The notes under the pieces are model-generated. The model was not told the DNA's origin, ran no database searches, and was given only the letters and a program-made list of their open reading frames with translations. Of a stretch of DNA of 9,256 nt, positions 1-6,345 are shown in pieces. Made by a program: the position numbers and the translations under genes. The stretch's first letter is position 1. Each line of letters starts with the position of its first letter. Where the stretch lies: NCBI GenBank assembly GCA_964623635.1, contig CAZUUA010000058.1:1-9256 (forward strand). Direction: 5' to 3'. Source of the stretch: UMGS1696 sp964623635. Lineage in GTDB: Bacteria > Bacillota > Clostridia > Oscillospirales > CAG-272.

Positions 1-230
1 GATTCCATAGAACAGATATACTTTAAGTCACTTTCGGTACACAGGATCCGGTAGGTAAAGCCTGCGTAATCCTTTTCTGGCAGGTCGGGTTTTGCTTCCG
101 TCTCGACAGATTCGAGGGTGGTGTCGGCCGTGGTGTCGCCGGTCACCTCTTGTTCTGCCGGTGCGCCGCAGGATACGGTGCCCAGACACAGCAGTGCCGC
201 CAACAGGACGAGAAATATACGTTTTTTCAT
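1..230 (-). CDS. Partial lipoprotein, probable extracellular solute-binding protein (N-terminus only)
   Basis: Only the first 76 codons are in the window; the gene runs off the left edge. The protein begins MKKRIFLVLLAALLCLGTVSC: a charged n-region, a hydrophobic core and a lipobox (TVSC) with the lipidated cysteine at residue 21. A Thr/Asp/Glu-rich linker follows at about residues 26-50, then a segment with DYAGFTYRIL. That layout (lipobox, acidic Thr-rich tether, then a D-x-x-G-x-x-x-x-I-L strand) matches the start of the complete lipoprotein at 456-1946, where the equivalent stretch is DFGGQQVNIL. I therefore infer a related ABC-type sugar-binding lipoprotein anchored on the outer face of the membrane. 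The start ATG (228-230) has a strong AGAAAGGAG site at 239-247, 8 nt away, and a promoter at 281-309. The ligand cannot be judged from this fragment, and another lipoprotein class is possible. Confidence 0.75.
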   Translation of the reverse strand, partial: MKKRIFLVLLAALLCLGTVSCGAPAEQEVTGDTTADTTLESVETEAKPDLPEKDYAGFTYRILCTESDLKYICSME

Positions 231-280
231 GCTTGCAGCTCCTTTCTAATGCGGGTGTGCTTTTTTAGTATTGTACCTAT

Positions 281-309
281 AGTATACAAAATCATACGGG
301 ATTTGTCAA
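281..309 (-). promoter_or_regulatory. Sigma-A promoter for the left-edge lipoprotein gene
   Basis: On the minus strand there is TTGACA (-35, complement of 304-309), a 17-bp spacer, and TATACT (-10, complement of 281-286). The -35 is a perfect match and the -10 matches 5 of 6 bases. Transcription would begin near position 274, giving a leader of about 45 nt before the ATG at 230. It faces away from the promoter at 378-406, so the two lipoprotein genes are divergently transcribed from one short intergenic region. Confidence 0.8.
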
Positions 310-377
310 GGGAATCGCTGGAAAACGCACAAATATTTTGTGACTTTTCGTTTTGGCATGGAAAAATGCGCAGGCTC

Positions 378-406
378 TTGACAAACTGTGGATTTTGTGG
401 TATAAA
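378..406 (+). promoter_or_regulatory. Sigma-A promoter (extended -10) for the complete lipoprotein gene
   Basis: TTGACA at 378-383, a 17-bp spacer and TATAAA at 401-406, with a TGG extended -10 element at 398-400. Transcription would start around 413, giving a leader of about 43 nt. A GGAAAGGAAA ribosome binding region follows at 439-448, 7 nt before the ATG at 456. I looked for a catabolite-control (cre) operator in this divergent region and found no convincing match. Confidence 0.8.
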
Positions 407-455
407 CATAGATGATATTTTTATATGATTTTTTATATGGAAAGGAAATACGCTT

Positions 456-1946
456 ATGTCGAACCCATGCCATACCACCACGGCGATCCTTTTGCTTTTG
501 GCTATGCTGCTGACTTCCTGCGCCGCCGGTACCACCACAACCGACACGACAGCCGCCGATACCACCACGGCTGTGGATACCACACCCACCGAGCCCCAGG
601 AGACCTCCGGTGTACCGGCCGGAACAGACTTTGGCGGTCAGCAGGTGAACATCCTGTATGCCCCTACCCAGGCCGGAGACGAGATCCTGTTTGCCGCCGA
701 AGAGGAGACCGGGGACGTGCTGAACGATGCCGTCTACCACCGGAACCTGACCGTCATGGACAACCTGTCGGTGGAGCTTGGCTTTTTGGTGGAAAATCCG
801 GGTGATATCCTAAACTACGTCCGCAACTCCGTACAGGCCGCCGACAACAACTTTGATCTGATCACCGGCGCCCAATACCAGCTGGTGAAGATGATCAACG
901 ACGGGCTGTACATGAACCTGATCGACGCACCCTATATCGATACCACAAAGTCCTGGTGGGCCGGGGAATATATCGAAAACATCAACATCGGCAACGACCG
1001 GCTGTACTTTCTGACCGGGGACATCACGCCGCTGTTCCTGCGCTGGATCTCCTGCTGCTACTTCAACAAGACCGTGTACGAAAACAACTACGGCGACCCG
1101 GCTGCCATGTACGAGCTGGTGCAAAACGGCGAATGGACCTATGACAAAGTCATCGAGCTGACGGAAGGGCTGTACGTGGACAATAACATGGACGGCAAGA
1201 CCGACAAAGGGGATATGCTGGGCTACGGTCTGTTCACCTCGGCGCTGGCAGACTCCATGTACCTGAACAGCGGCGCCGGGTACACCAAGCGGGACGCCGA
1301 CGGTATGCCGGTGCTGGATCCGGTGACGGAGCTGTCCGTGAAGGCCATGGAAAAGCTGTACGATATCTACTACACCAATCCGGCCTGCTGCATCTATGCT
1401 TCCGACTGGACGGTGTTCAACAACGAGGTGACCGCCAAATTTGCCCAAGACGAAATGCTGTTTTTGTTCGGCTATTTCTTCACCTCCGATTATCTCCGGG
1501 ACATGGAAAGCGACTACGGTGTGATCCCCTATGCAAAGTGCGACGAGACCGTGGCGGGCTATCGTGCGCTGGTACACAACGACGTGTCCATTTGTGCGGT
1601 GCCGGTGACCTGCGGCATCGTGGATACGGTCAGTGCCGTCATGGAGGAGCTGGCATTCCAGGGCTACAAGAACACCTCGCCGGCCTATTATGACATCGTG
1701 CTCAAGGGCAAATATATGCGGGACTCCACCGATGCCGCCGCCGAGCTGATCGACCTGATCCACGACGTTGCCTACACCGAGACCGGCTATGCCTATGCCT
1801 CTATGACCGCCGACGCCGGGTATATGCAGCGGAGCCTCATGGGCGAAAAGTCTGCCAATATCGTGTCCAAGTGGGCCTCGATCCAGTCCAAGGCAGAGGA
1901 AGCCATGGCAAAGCTGATCGAAAGCTATTCGGAATTGGAATCCTGA
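456..1946 (+). CDS. ABC-type extracellular solute-binding lipoprotein
   Basis: This 496-residue secreted lipoprotein probably captures a carbohydrate for an ABC importer. The hydrophobic signal segment (residues 9-19) ends in the lipobox LTSC, with the lipidated cysteine at 22. A Thr/Asp-rich tether follows (about 25-50), then DFGGQQVNIL and a body typical of large family-1-like binding proteins. It includes an acidic, calcium-loop-like stretch DNNMDGKTDKGD near residue 242 and many aromatic residues (WW, YY) suited to sugar stacking. Length is normal for this class. The n-region (MSNPCHTTT) carries no Lys or Arg, which is unusual for a signal peptide; no in-frame upstream start is visible, and the ATG at 456 is supported by AAAGGAAA at 441-448. 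No permease or ATPase gene lies in the window, so its transporter partner is elsewhere or lies beyond the left edge. Family is recognised from overall pattern; ligand unknown. Confidence 0.85.
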   Translation: MSNPCHTTTAILLLLAMLLTSCAAGTTTTDTTAADTTTAVDTTPTEPQETSGVPAGTDFGGQQVNILYAPTQAGDEILFAAEEETGDVLNDAVYHRNLTVMDNLSVELGFLVENPGDILNYVRNSVQAADNNFDLITGAQYQLVKMINDGLYMNLIDAPYIDTTKSWWAGEYIENINIGNDRLYFLTGDITPLFLRWISCCYFNKTVYENNYGDPAAMYELVQNGEWTYDKVIELTEGLYVDNNMDGKTDKGDMLGYGLFTSALADSMYLNSGAGYTKRDADGMPVLDPVTELSVKAMEKLYDIYYTNPACCIYASDWTVFNNEVTAKFAQDEMLFLFGYFFTSDYLRDMESDYGVIPYAKCDETVAGYRALVHNDVSICAVPVTCGIVDTVSAVMEELAFQGYKNTSPAYYDIVLKGKYMRDSTDAAAELIDLIHDVAYTETGYAYASMTADAGYMQRSLMGEKSANIVSKWASIQSKAEEAMAKLIESYSELES

Positions 1947-1966
1947 AATCGTACCACCATACAGAC

Positions 1967-1997
1967 AAAACCCTCATCTTTCTCAGATGGGGGTTTT
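1967..1997 (+). terminator. Hairpin terminator after the solute-binding lipoprotein gene
   Basis: A 13-bp stem (1967-1979 with 1985-1997) with one wobble pair and a 5-nt loop lies 20 nt after the stop codon at 1946. The arms begin AAAACCC and end GGGTTTT, so the A/T ends provide a short U-run on either strand. It probably stops plus-strand transcription and may also stop minus-strand readthrough from the convergent glucokinase gene. Confidence 0.75.
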
Positions 1998-2011
1998 CTC
2001 ATGCACCTAAA

Positions 2012-2045
2012 AAGTGAGAACGCAGCCCATGCCACGTTCCCACTT
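2012..2045 (-). terminator. Hairpin terminator after the glucokinase gene, possibly bidirectional
   Basis: Arms AAGTGAGAACG (2012-2022) and CGTTCCCACTT (2035-2045) pair except for one internal mismatch, with a 12-nt loop. The hairpin starts 24 nt beyond the glucokinase stop (2069-2071). On the minus strand it ends in five Ts; on the plus strand it is followed by a T-rich stretch (2046-2055). Two hairpins in the roughly 120 bp between convergent genes would insulate both transcripts. Confidence 0.65.
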
Positions 2046-2068
2046 CTTTATTTTTGCATCGTATCCAA

Positions 2069-3031
2069 TTACATACCCAGTACAGCGGCGCCGATGATAC
2101 CAGCGTCGTTGCCCAGCTTGGCGATCTTGATCTCCGTGCGAGGCGTGCCTTCTCTGGTGTAGGTCTCACCCCAAATCTTTTCCATCAGGGGCTTCATCAG
2201 GTTGTCCCCTTCGTTGCACACACCGCCGCCGATGGACAGCACGTTGGGCTGGAAGATGTTGATGATGTTGACGATACCGCAGGCCAGATAGCTGATGTAT
2301 TCATCAACCGCAGCAGCACCGATCTCGTCGCCCTGCTTCATGGCGTTGAATGCCGTACGAGCAGATACCTTGGACAGGTCGCCGCCGATCATTTCTTCCA
2401 TAGCGGTAGCCTTGCCTTCTTCTCTTGCCTTCACGATGTAGTCCTTGGTGATGTTCACCAGACCCGTAGCGGAGGAGTATGCTTCCCAGCAGCCCTTTCT
2501 GCCGCAGGAGCACTGTCTGCCATCCTTTTCGATGACGATGTGACCCAGCTCGGCACCGGCGAAGTTGAAGCCGGTATATACCTTGCCATCGATGACGATA
2601 CCGCCGCCCAGACCGGTGCCCAGGGTGATCATCACGGAGATGGGCGCACCGGCTGCCACACCTGCCATAGCCTCAGCCTTTGCAGCAGCGTTGGCGTCGT
2701 TTTCGATATATACCTTCTTGCCATCCAGCAGAGCAGACAGGTTGTCGGCCAGAGGATACTGCAGGAAGGGAATGTTGTTGGCATATTCCACTACGCCGGT
2801 CTCGTTGTTGGCAGTGCCGGGGGTAGCTACGCCTACGAATGCCACGTCGTCCAGGGTAATGCCAACTTCATCCAGCAGCTGCCGGGACAGAGTGGCCATG
2901 TCGGCGATGATGGGATCCGCACCACGTTCCGGTTTGGTGGGTACGCTGCCCTTCTTTACGATCTCAAATTTTTCATTTACGATACCGATAGCAATGTTGG
3001 TACCGCCAAGGTCTACACCAATGGTATACAT
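2069..3031 (-). CDS. glcK: ROK-family glucokinase
   Basis: This 320-residue enzyme phosphorylates glucose at the 6-position with ATP in the cytoplasm, feeding glycolysis. Visible motifs in order are the N-terminal phosphate-binding DLGGTN (7-12), the sugar-binding and catalytic END (110-112, catalytic Asp112), the glycine-rich GTGLGGGI (138-145), and the ROK zinc site made of His164 (ELGH) with Cys174, Cys176 and Cys181 in the C-x-C-G-x-x-G-C pattern. SIGGGV near 266-271 completes the C-terminal nucleotide fold. Length is standard for bacterial ROK glucokinases. The frame stays open 16 codons further upstream, but MYTIGVDLGG is the family's normal beginning, and GCAGGA (3038-3043) sits 6 nt before this ATG. 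It has its own consensus promoter at 3094-3122 and lies 188 bp after the GH31 gene in the same direction. Another ROK sugar kinase specificity (for example N-acetylmannosamine or fructose) is possible but less likely. Confidence 0.92.
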   Translation of the reverse strand: MYTIGVDLGGTNIAIGIVNEKFEIVKKGSVPTKPERGADPIIADMATLSRQLLDEVGITLDDVAFVGVATPGTANNETGVVEYANNIPFLQYPLADNLSALLDGKKVYIENDANAAAKAEAMAGVAAGAPISVMITLGTGLGGGIVIDGKVYTGFNFAGAELGHIVIEKDGRQCSCGRKGCWEAYSSATGLVNITKDYIVKAREEGKATAMEEMIGGDLSKVSARTAFNAMKQGDEIGAAAVDEYISYLACGIVNIINIFQPNVLSIGGGVCNEGDNLMKPLMEKIWGETYTREGTPRTEIKIAKLGNDAGIIGAAVLGM

Positions 3032-3093
3032 AGTTTGTCCTGCCTTTCGTATTGTGCGCCGTCTTCCGCAAGGGTACAAGCGCCGTTTGTTAT

Positions 3094-3122
3094 ATTATAC
3101 AGAATACACAGAGATTTGTCAA
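3094..3122 (-). promoter_or_regulatory. Perfect consensus sigma-A promoter for glucokinase
   Basis: On the minus strand there is TTGACA (complement of 3117-3122), exactly 17 bp, then TATAAT (complement of 3094-3099). Every consensus base is matched. The start should fall near 3087, giving a leader of about 55 nt. This suggests strong, largely constitutive expression, independent of the glycosidase operon upstream. The spacer begins AATCTC, much like the AATCCC in the promoter at 281-309. Confidence 0.85.
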
Positions 3123-3164
3123 GTATTTCCTACGGATTTCTCGCATAGAGACACGTTTTCGCCG

Positions 3165-3209
3165 GGTTTCACCGAGGTTCGCCTGAGATTTTTGGGATCC
3201 GGTGAAACC
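3165..3209. repeat. Long-loop inverted repeat between the GH31 and glucokinase genes
   Basis: GGTTTCACCG (3165-3174) and CGGTGAAACC (3200-3209) are perfect 10-bp inverted arms around a 25-nt loop. The element begins 10 nt after the GH31 stop codon (3220-3222). On the minus strand the stem is not followed by a T-run, so it does not fit a standard intrinsic terminator. It could be a 3' mRNA-stabilising hairpin, a Rho-type stop aid, or an operator upstream of the glucokinase promoter. Confidence 0.55.
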
Positions 3210-3219
3210 ACTTCGGCAT

Positions 3220-4953
3220 TTATTTCTTCCGATATACCGGGATCCCTTCCGTTTCCACTTCATGCCAGCCGGATGCGACTGCTTCGCCGGTGAAGAAGTC
3301 TTCCCATTCTCCGGCAGGCAGATAGACCTTGCGATGGTTTCCTTGACCGGCCGCAATGGGTGCCACCAGCAGATCGTCGCAGAAGAGGTATTCGTCGTCC
3401 AGATTCCACACCTCCGGGTCGTTTGTCCAGTCCATGACCAGCGCCCGGACCGGCGGCTTGCCCGTTTCCTTGTACTGCCGGAATGCTTCGATGAGTCGGG
3501 GCATCAGGGACACACGCAGTTCGAGCAGCTCCTTCACTTCCTTTTCGCAGTCCAGCTCACGCCAGGGCACATCGGGACAATACCAGGCATTGATCAGGCA
3601 CTGGACGGAGAACACCACCACCTGCAGCCGCCGGATCAGCTCTTCCTTGGAATGGGCGTCCCGGACCTCCGGAGACCAGAGCAGGCCGGAGAAGGGTGCA
3701 GTGGTCACGCCACGGATGAAATCCTTGTGGTCGTATAGGTCACTGTATAGCACGAAGGGGTACGAGGCTGCCAATGCACCCATGTTGCGTACCTCGGACA
3801 GGGTCTTTTTGTCCCCCAGTGCTTCCATCATCACCTGGGCATACAGGGTGCCAAAGAGGGAATGGTATTGTTCGCCGTCCATGCCGGAGGGGAACCGGGC
3901 AGACAGTGGGAAGGACCAGGAGCCGGTGTTGTCGCTGGAGTCGCATTCGTCCAGCTTGAAGCCGTCTACACCGGCGTCCACCAAGGTCTTCTTCTGGTAG
4001 TCCCGGAAGATCGTGCGTGCTTCGGTGGTGGTGAAGTCCGGCACCATGCCACCCCAGACCAGCGTGTCCCCACTGTAGGGTGCGATCTGGTCGTGGAAGG
4101 GTGCGGTAGGATGGGTGAAGGCGTGCTGCCACAGATTCACGTGGACGTTCCGCTTTTGCATCTCAGAAAGGAAGGCGACCGGATCCGGATACAGCTCGCT
4201 CCAACGATAGGAGCAGGAGTAGGTGTGGGTCTGCCAGCCGGGTTCCAGCCCTAAGATGTGCAGCGGGATCTGCTTCTTTTGGAACTCGTCCACCAAGGCA
4301 AGGGCACGGTCGGCGGTGTATTTGGTGTAGCAGCGGTACAGTACGCCCAGTCCCCAGTCCGGCACATCACAGCCGCCGCCGGAGAGCATATTGTACTGCG
4401 AAACGATATCGGTGATGGTGTCCCCTTCGAAGAGGTACACGTCTACACCGGCACAGGAGGGGATCTGGATGGTCATGACCTGGCCGGAGACGTCCCGGAT
4501 GGCGTACAGATCGGTGGTGTTGTCCGCCGGGGTATTGGTGTTGTCGTCATCATTGGTCGTCACAGCACCGCCAAAGGCACCGCTATAAACAGGATTCATC
4601 TGGCTGCCGCAGTAGAACTCCGCATACCGTGCCGTGTCGATGTACATACCCCAGCCTTTGTTGGTCACAAAGAAGGGCACCGGTGCATGGCTGTCTCCGG
4701 TCGGCACCACCGGGTCGGCATTGACGGAGAGCTTGAGCTTGCGTCCCTTGTGGTTGAACTGCTTGAGCTGCAGTCCAAAGCCGTAGAACTGGGTGTCGCT
4801 TTCGATGGGGAAGGACAGCACACAGCCCCGGGCATTGGTGCGAAAACGGATGGTCTCGGTGGGGAAGGACACAGGGGTCTCTTGGTAGGAAAAGCCTTTG
4901 CAGTACCGGGACGGCACAAACTTTTCCGGTGTTCCATAGGTGAGCTTGAACAT
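3220..4953 (-). CDS. Glycoside hydrolase family 31 protein (alpha-glycosidase-like)
   Basis: This is a 577-residue protein of the GH31 type, whose members are retaining alpha-glucosidases, alpha-xylosidases and relatives. The N-terminal beta-sandwich carries FYGFG (56-60), the divergent form of the family's x-YGxG signature. The TIM barrel starts near 195 and contains LEPGW (236-240) and DGFKLDECD (330-338), where Asp335 is the expected nucleophile. Downstream, WSPEVRDA (426-433) occupies the place where classical members have W-x-G-D with the acid/base Asp, so Glu429 is a candidate replacement. The C-terminal part holds DDEYLFCDDLLVAPI, the usual family end motif. There is no signal peptide, so it should act inside the cell on imported oligosaccharides. 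It is shorter than typical GH31 enzymes (about 650-800), apparently lacking a distal C-terminal domain. A T/N/D-rich stretch at 132-148 is likely a surface loop. Start ATG is preceded by AAAGGAGA (4961-4968), 7 nt away. It is the third gene of the nadE operon; substrate unknown. Confidence 0.85.
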   Translation of the reverse strand: MFKLTYGTPEKFVPSRYCKGFSYQETPVSFPTETIRFRTNARGCVLSFPIESDTQFYGFGLQLKQFNHKGRKLKLSVNADPVVPTGDSHAPVPFFVTNKGWGMYIDTARYAEFYCGSQMNPVYSGAFGGAVTTNDDDNTNTPADNTTDLYAIRDVSGQVMTIQIPSCAGVDVYLFEGDTITDIVSQYNMLSGGGCDVPDWGLGVLYRCYTKYTADRALALVDEFQKKQIPLHILGLEPGWQTHTYSCSYRWSELYPDPVAFLSEMQKRNVHVNLWQHAFTHPTAPFHDQIAPYSGDTLVWGGMVPDFTTTEARTIFRDYQKKTLVDAGVDGFKLDECDSSDNTGSWSFPLSARFPSGMDGEQYHSLFGTLYAQVMMEALGDKKTLSEVRNMGALAASYPFVLYSDLYDHKDFIRGVTTAPFSGLLWSPEVRDAHSKEELIRRLQVVVFSVQCLINAWYCPDVPWRELDCEKEVKELLELRVSLMPRLIEAFRQYKETGKPPVRALVMDWTNDPEVWNLDDEYLFCDDLLVAPIAAGQGNHRKVYLPAGEWEDFFTGEAVASGWHEVETEGIPVYRKK

Positions 4954-5028
4954 AGTGGGTTCTCCTTTGTCGATAAGGGGATTTTATGGTTTGTTGAAAT
5001 GCTTGTTTGCTATAAGAAATTTGATCGG

Positions 5029-6315
5029 TCACGCATCGCAGGACTGCAGCCGAACAATAGTATTGGGCGTCATGGTGATCGTTGTCGGGCAGGTGAGCAC
5101 GGTCGCACATTCCGTCTTTGTCGCATCGGTGGTGTACATGGTGTAGGTACCGGCAAAGTCCAGGTGTACCTCTTTGGCTACGGCATTTTGCTCCTTTGCA
5201 TAATACACCAGCAGTGCCGCCATGTGACCGGCTTCATCCTTTGCCGCAGCGGCATACAGATCGGGATCGTCGGTCTCGGTGTGCAGCGAGGTTCCCAGCC
5301 CATACAGGGTGTTCCAGCCGTAGAAGGCATAGTAGCCCTTCAGGGGACGGAGGGTGTAGAAATCGAAGATTCCGTTGAACACCACCGGCCGGGCATCGTA
5401 ATACATGAGCATATCCACCGGTGCCGTCTGTCCCACACACAGTACGGCCGCATTGAACGCCGCACCCTTCATGCCGATCATGGTCTCCACAGACCGTGTG
5501 AAGCCTTCGTTCTCCCAGTCCTCTACGTAGTTCCATTCGTTGCAGATGCTCTCGATGGTGCCGGTCTCCGGGAACCCGACAGCGGCGATCCGTTCCTCCA
5601 CAGCCTTGGCTAAGGTTGCGATCCAGTGGGGGTCGGTGAAGTAGGTGTGCCAGGACACAAAATCCGGTCGCAGGTTCTTTTTCCGCATGGCCGAGAGCAC
5701 AGCGGAGAGAAAATCCAGATTTCCAGCCAGTGCCGGACCACCGATCTTCAGGTGTGGGAAGCAGCCCTTTAGGTGGGCAAAGGCGGTGGTGAAAAAGTCG
5801 CAGAACTGGTCACAGGTGCCCATCCAGCATTGGGGTGACAGATCCGGCTCGTTCCAGATCTCCCAATAGGGAATGTCGTAGTGGAAGCCATCTGCCCAGC
5901 CTTCGGTGTAGTGTCGGATGATGTGCTCGCAGATGACCGCCCACTTTCCGTAGTCCGCCGGGGGATACACGTTGTATCGCTTCACCGTATGCTCAATGCG
6001 CTGTCCCAGCCGGTAGAAAATTTTCGTACCTGCTTCGATGGTGCTGGCTAAATACGCATCGGTGACGGGGAAGTCGTAGGAAGCCGGGTCGGTGGGGTCG
6101 GCAGAGAAATCCCGGAAGATGGCGGTGATGTCCACGGTATGCTCCACACCGTACTCCTCGTTGTAGGAGGCATCGTGGTTTCGGGCATAGGGGAAGCCGG
6201 CTGCCTTGTAGGCTGCAAAGTTGTTCTGTCGTCCCATGACCACACCGTTGTTGACGGCGTGCATGGGCTTGATCTTGCCGACAGCGCTGGCAGGATTGAT
6301 ATGGATCGTTGGCAT
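5029..6315 (-). CDS. Clan GH-A glycoside hydrolase, GH39-like (beta-xylosidase type)
   Basis: This 428-residue protein looks like a retaining TIM-barrel glycosidase of clan GH-A, closest in pattern to GH39 (beta-xylosidases, alpha-L-iduronidases). The segment YWEIWNEPDL (150-159) contains the Asn-Glu pair of the clan, with Glu156 as acid/base. SWHTYF (221-226) matches the S-x-H-x-Y motif. CNEWN (258-262) supplies the likely nucleophile Glu260, as in the T-E-W-N motif of GH39. A small beta-sandwich tail (about 340-428) follows the barrel. No signal peptide is present, so it is probably cytoplasmic. The start is backed by AGAAAGGATG (6323-6332), 7 nt upstream of the ATG. It begins 30 bp after the nadE stop and ends 75 bp before the GH31 gene, so the three genes are very likely one transcript. 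Assignment to GH39 rather than another GH-A family is by motif only; the sugar released is unknown. Confidence 0.8.
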   Translation of the reverse strand: MPTIHINPASAVGKIKPMHAVNNGVVMGRQNNFAAYKAAGFPYARNHDASYNEEYGVEHTVDITAIFRDFSADPTDPASYDFPVTDAYLASTIEAGTKIFYRLGQRIEHTVKRYNVYPPADYGKWAVICEHIIRHYTEGWADGFHYDIPYWEIWNEPDLSPQCWMGTCDQFCDFFTTAFAHLKGCFPHLKIGGPALAGNLDFLSAVLSAMRKKNLRPDFVSWHTYFTDPHWIATLAKAVEERIAAVGFPETGTIESICNEWNYVEDWENEGFTRSVETMIGMKGAAFNAAVLCVGQTAPVDMLMYYDARPVVFNGIFDFYTLRPLKGYYAFYGWNTLYGLGTSLHTETDDPDLYAAAAKDEAGHMAALLVYYAKEQNAVAKEVHLDFAGTYTMYTTDATKTECATVLTCPTTITMTPNTIVRLQSCDA

Positions 6316-6345
6316 AGAGGCACATCCTTTCTATCTTGTTGTAGC

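Noticed and set aside
810..1763. 317-codon minus-strand frame opposite the solute-binding lipoprotein
   Set aside because: His/Val/Gly-rich shadow frame with no start signals; the plus-strand gene has a lipobox, ribosome site, promoter and terminator.
2054..3148. 364-codon plus-strand frame opposite glucokinase
   Set aside because: It is antisense to a gene with intact ROK motifs and shows no recognisable domain; it is a shadow of the opposite strand's codon usage.
4258..5613. 451-codon open frame on the plus strand across the GH31 and GH39-like genes
   Set aside because: It lies antisense to two genes with clear catalytic motifs, has a His/Gly/Val-rich composition typical of a GC-rich shadow frame, and lacks a ribosome site.
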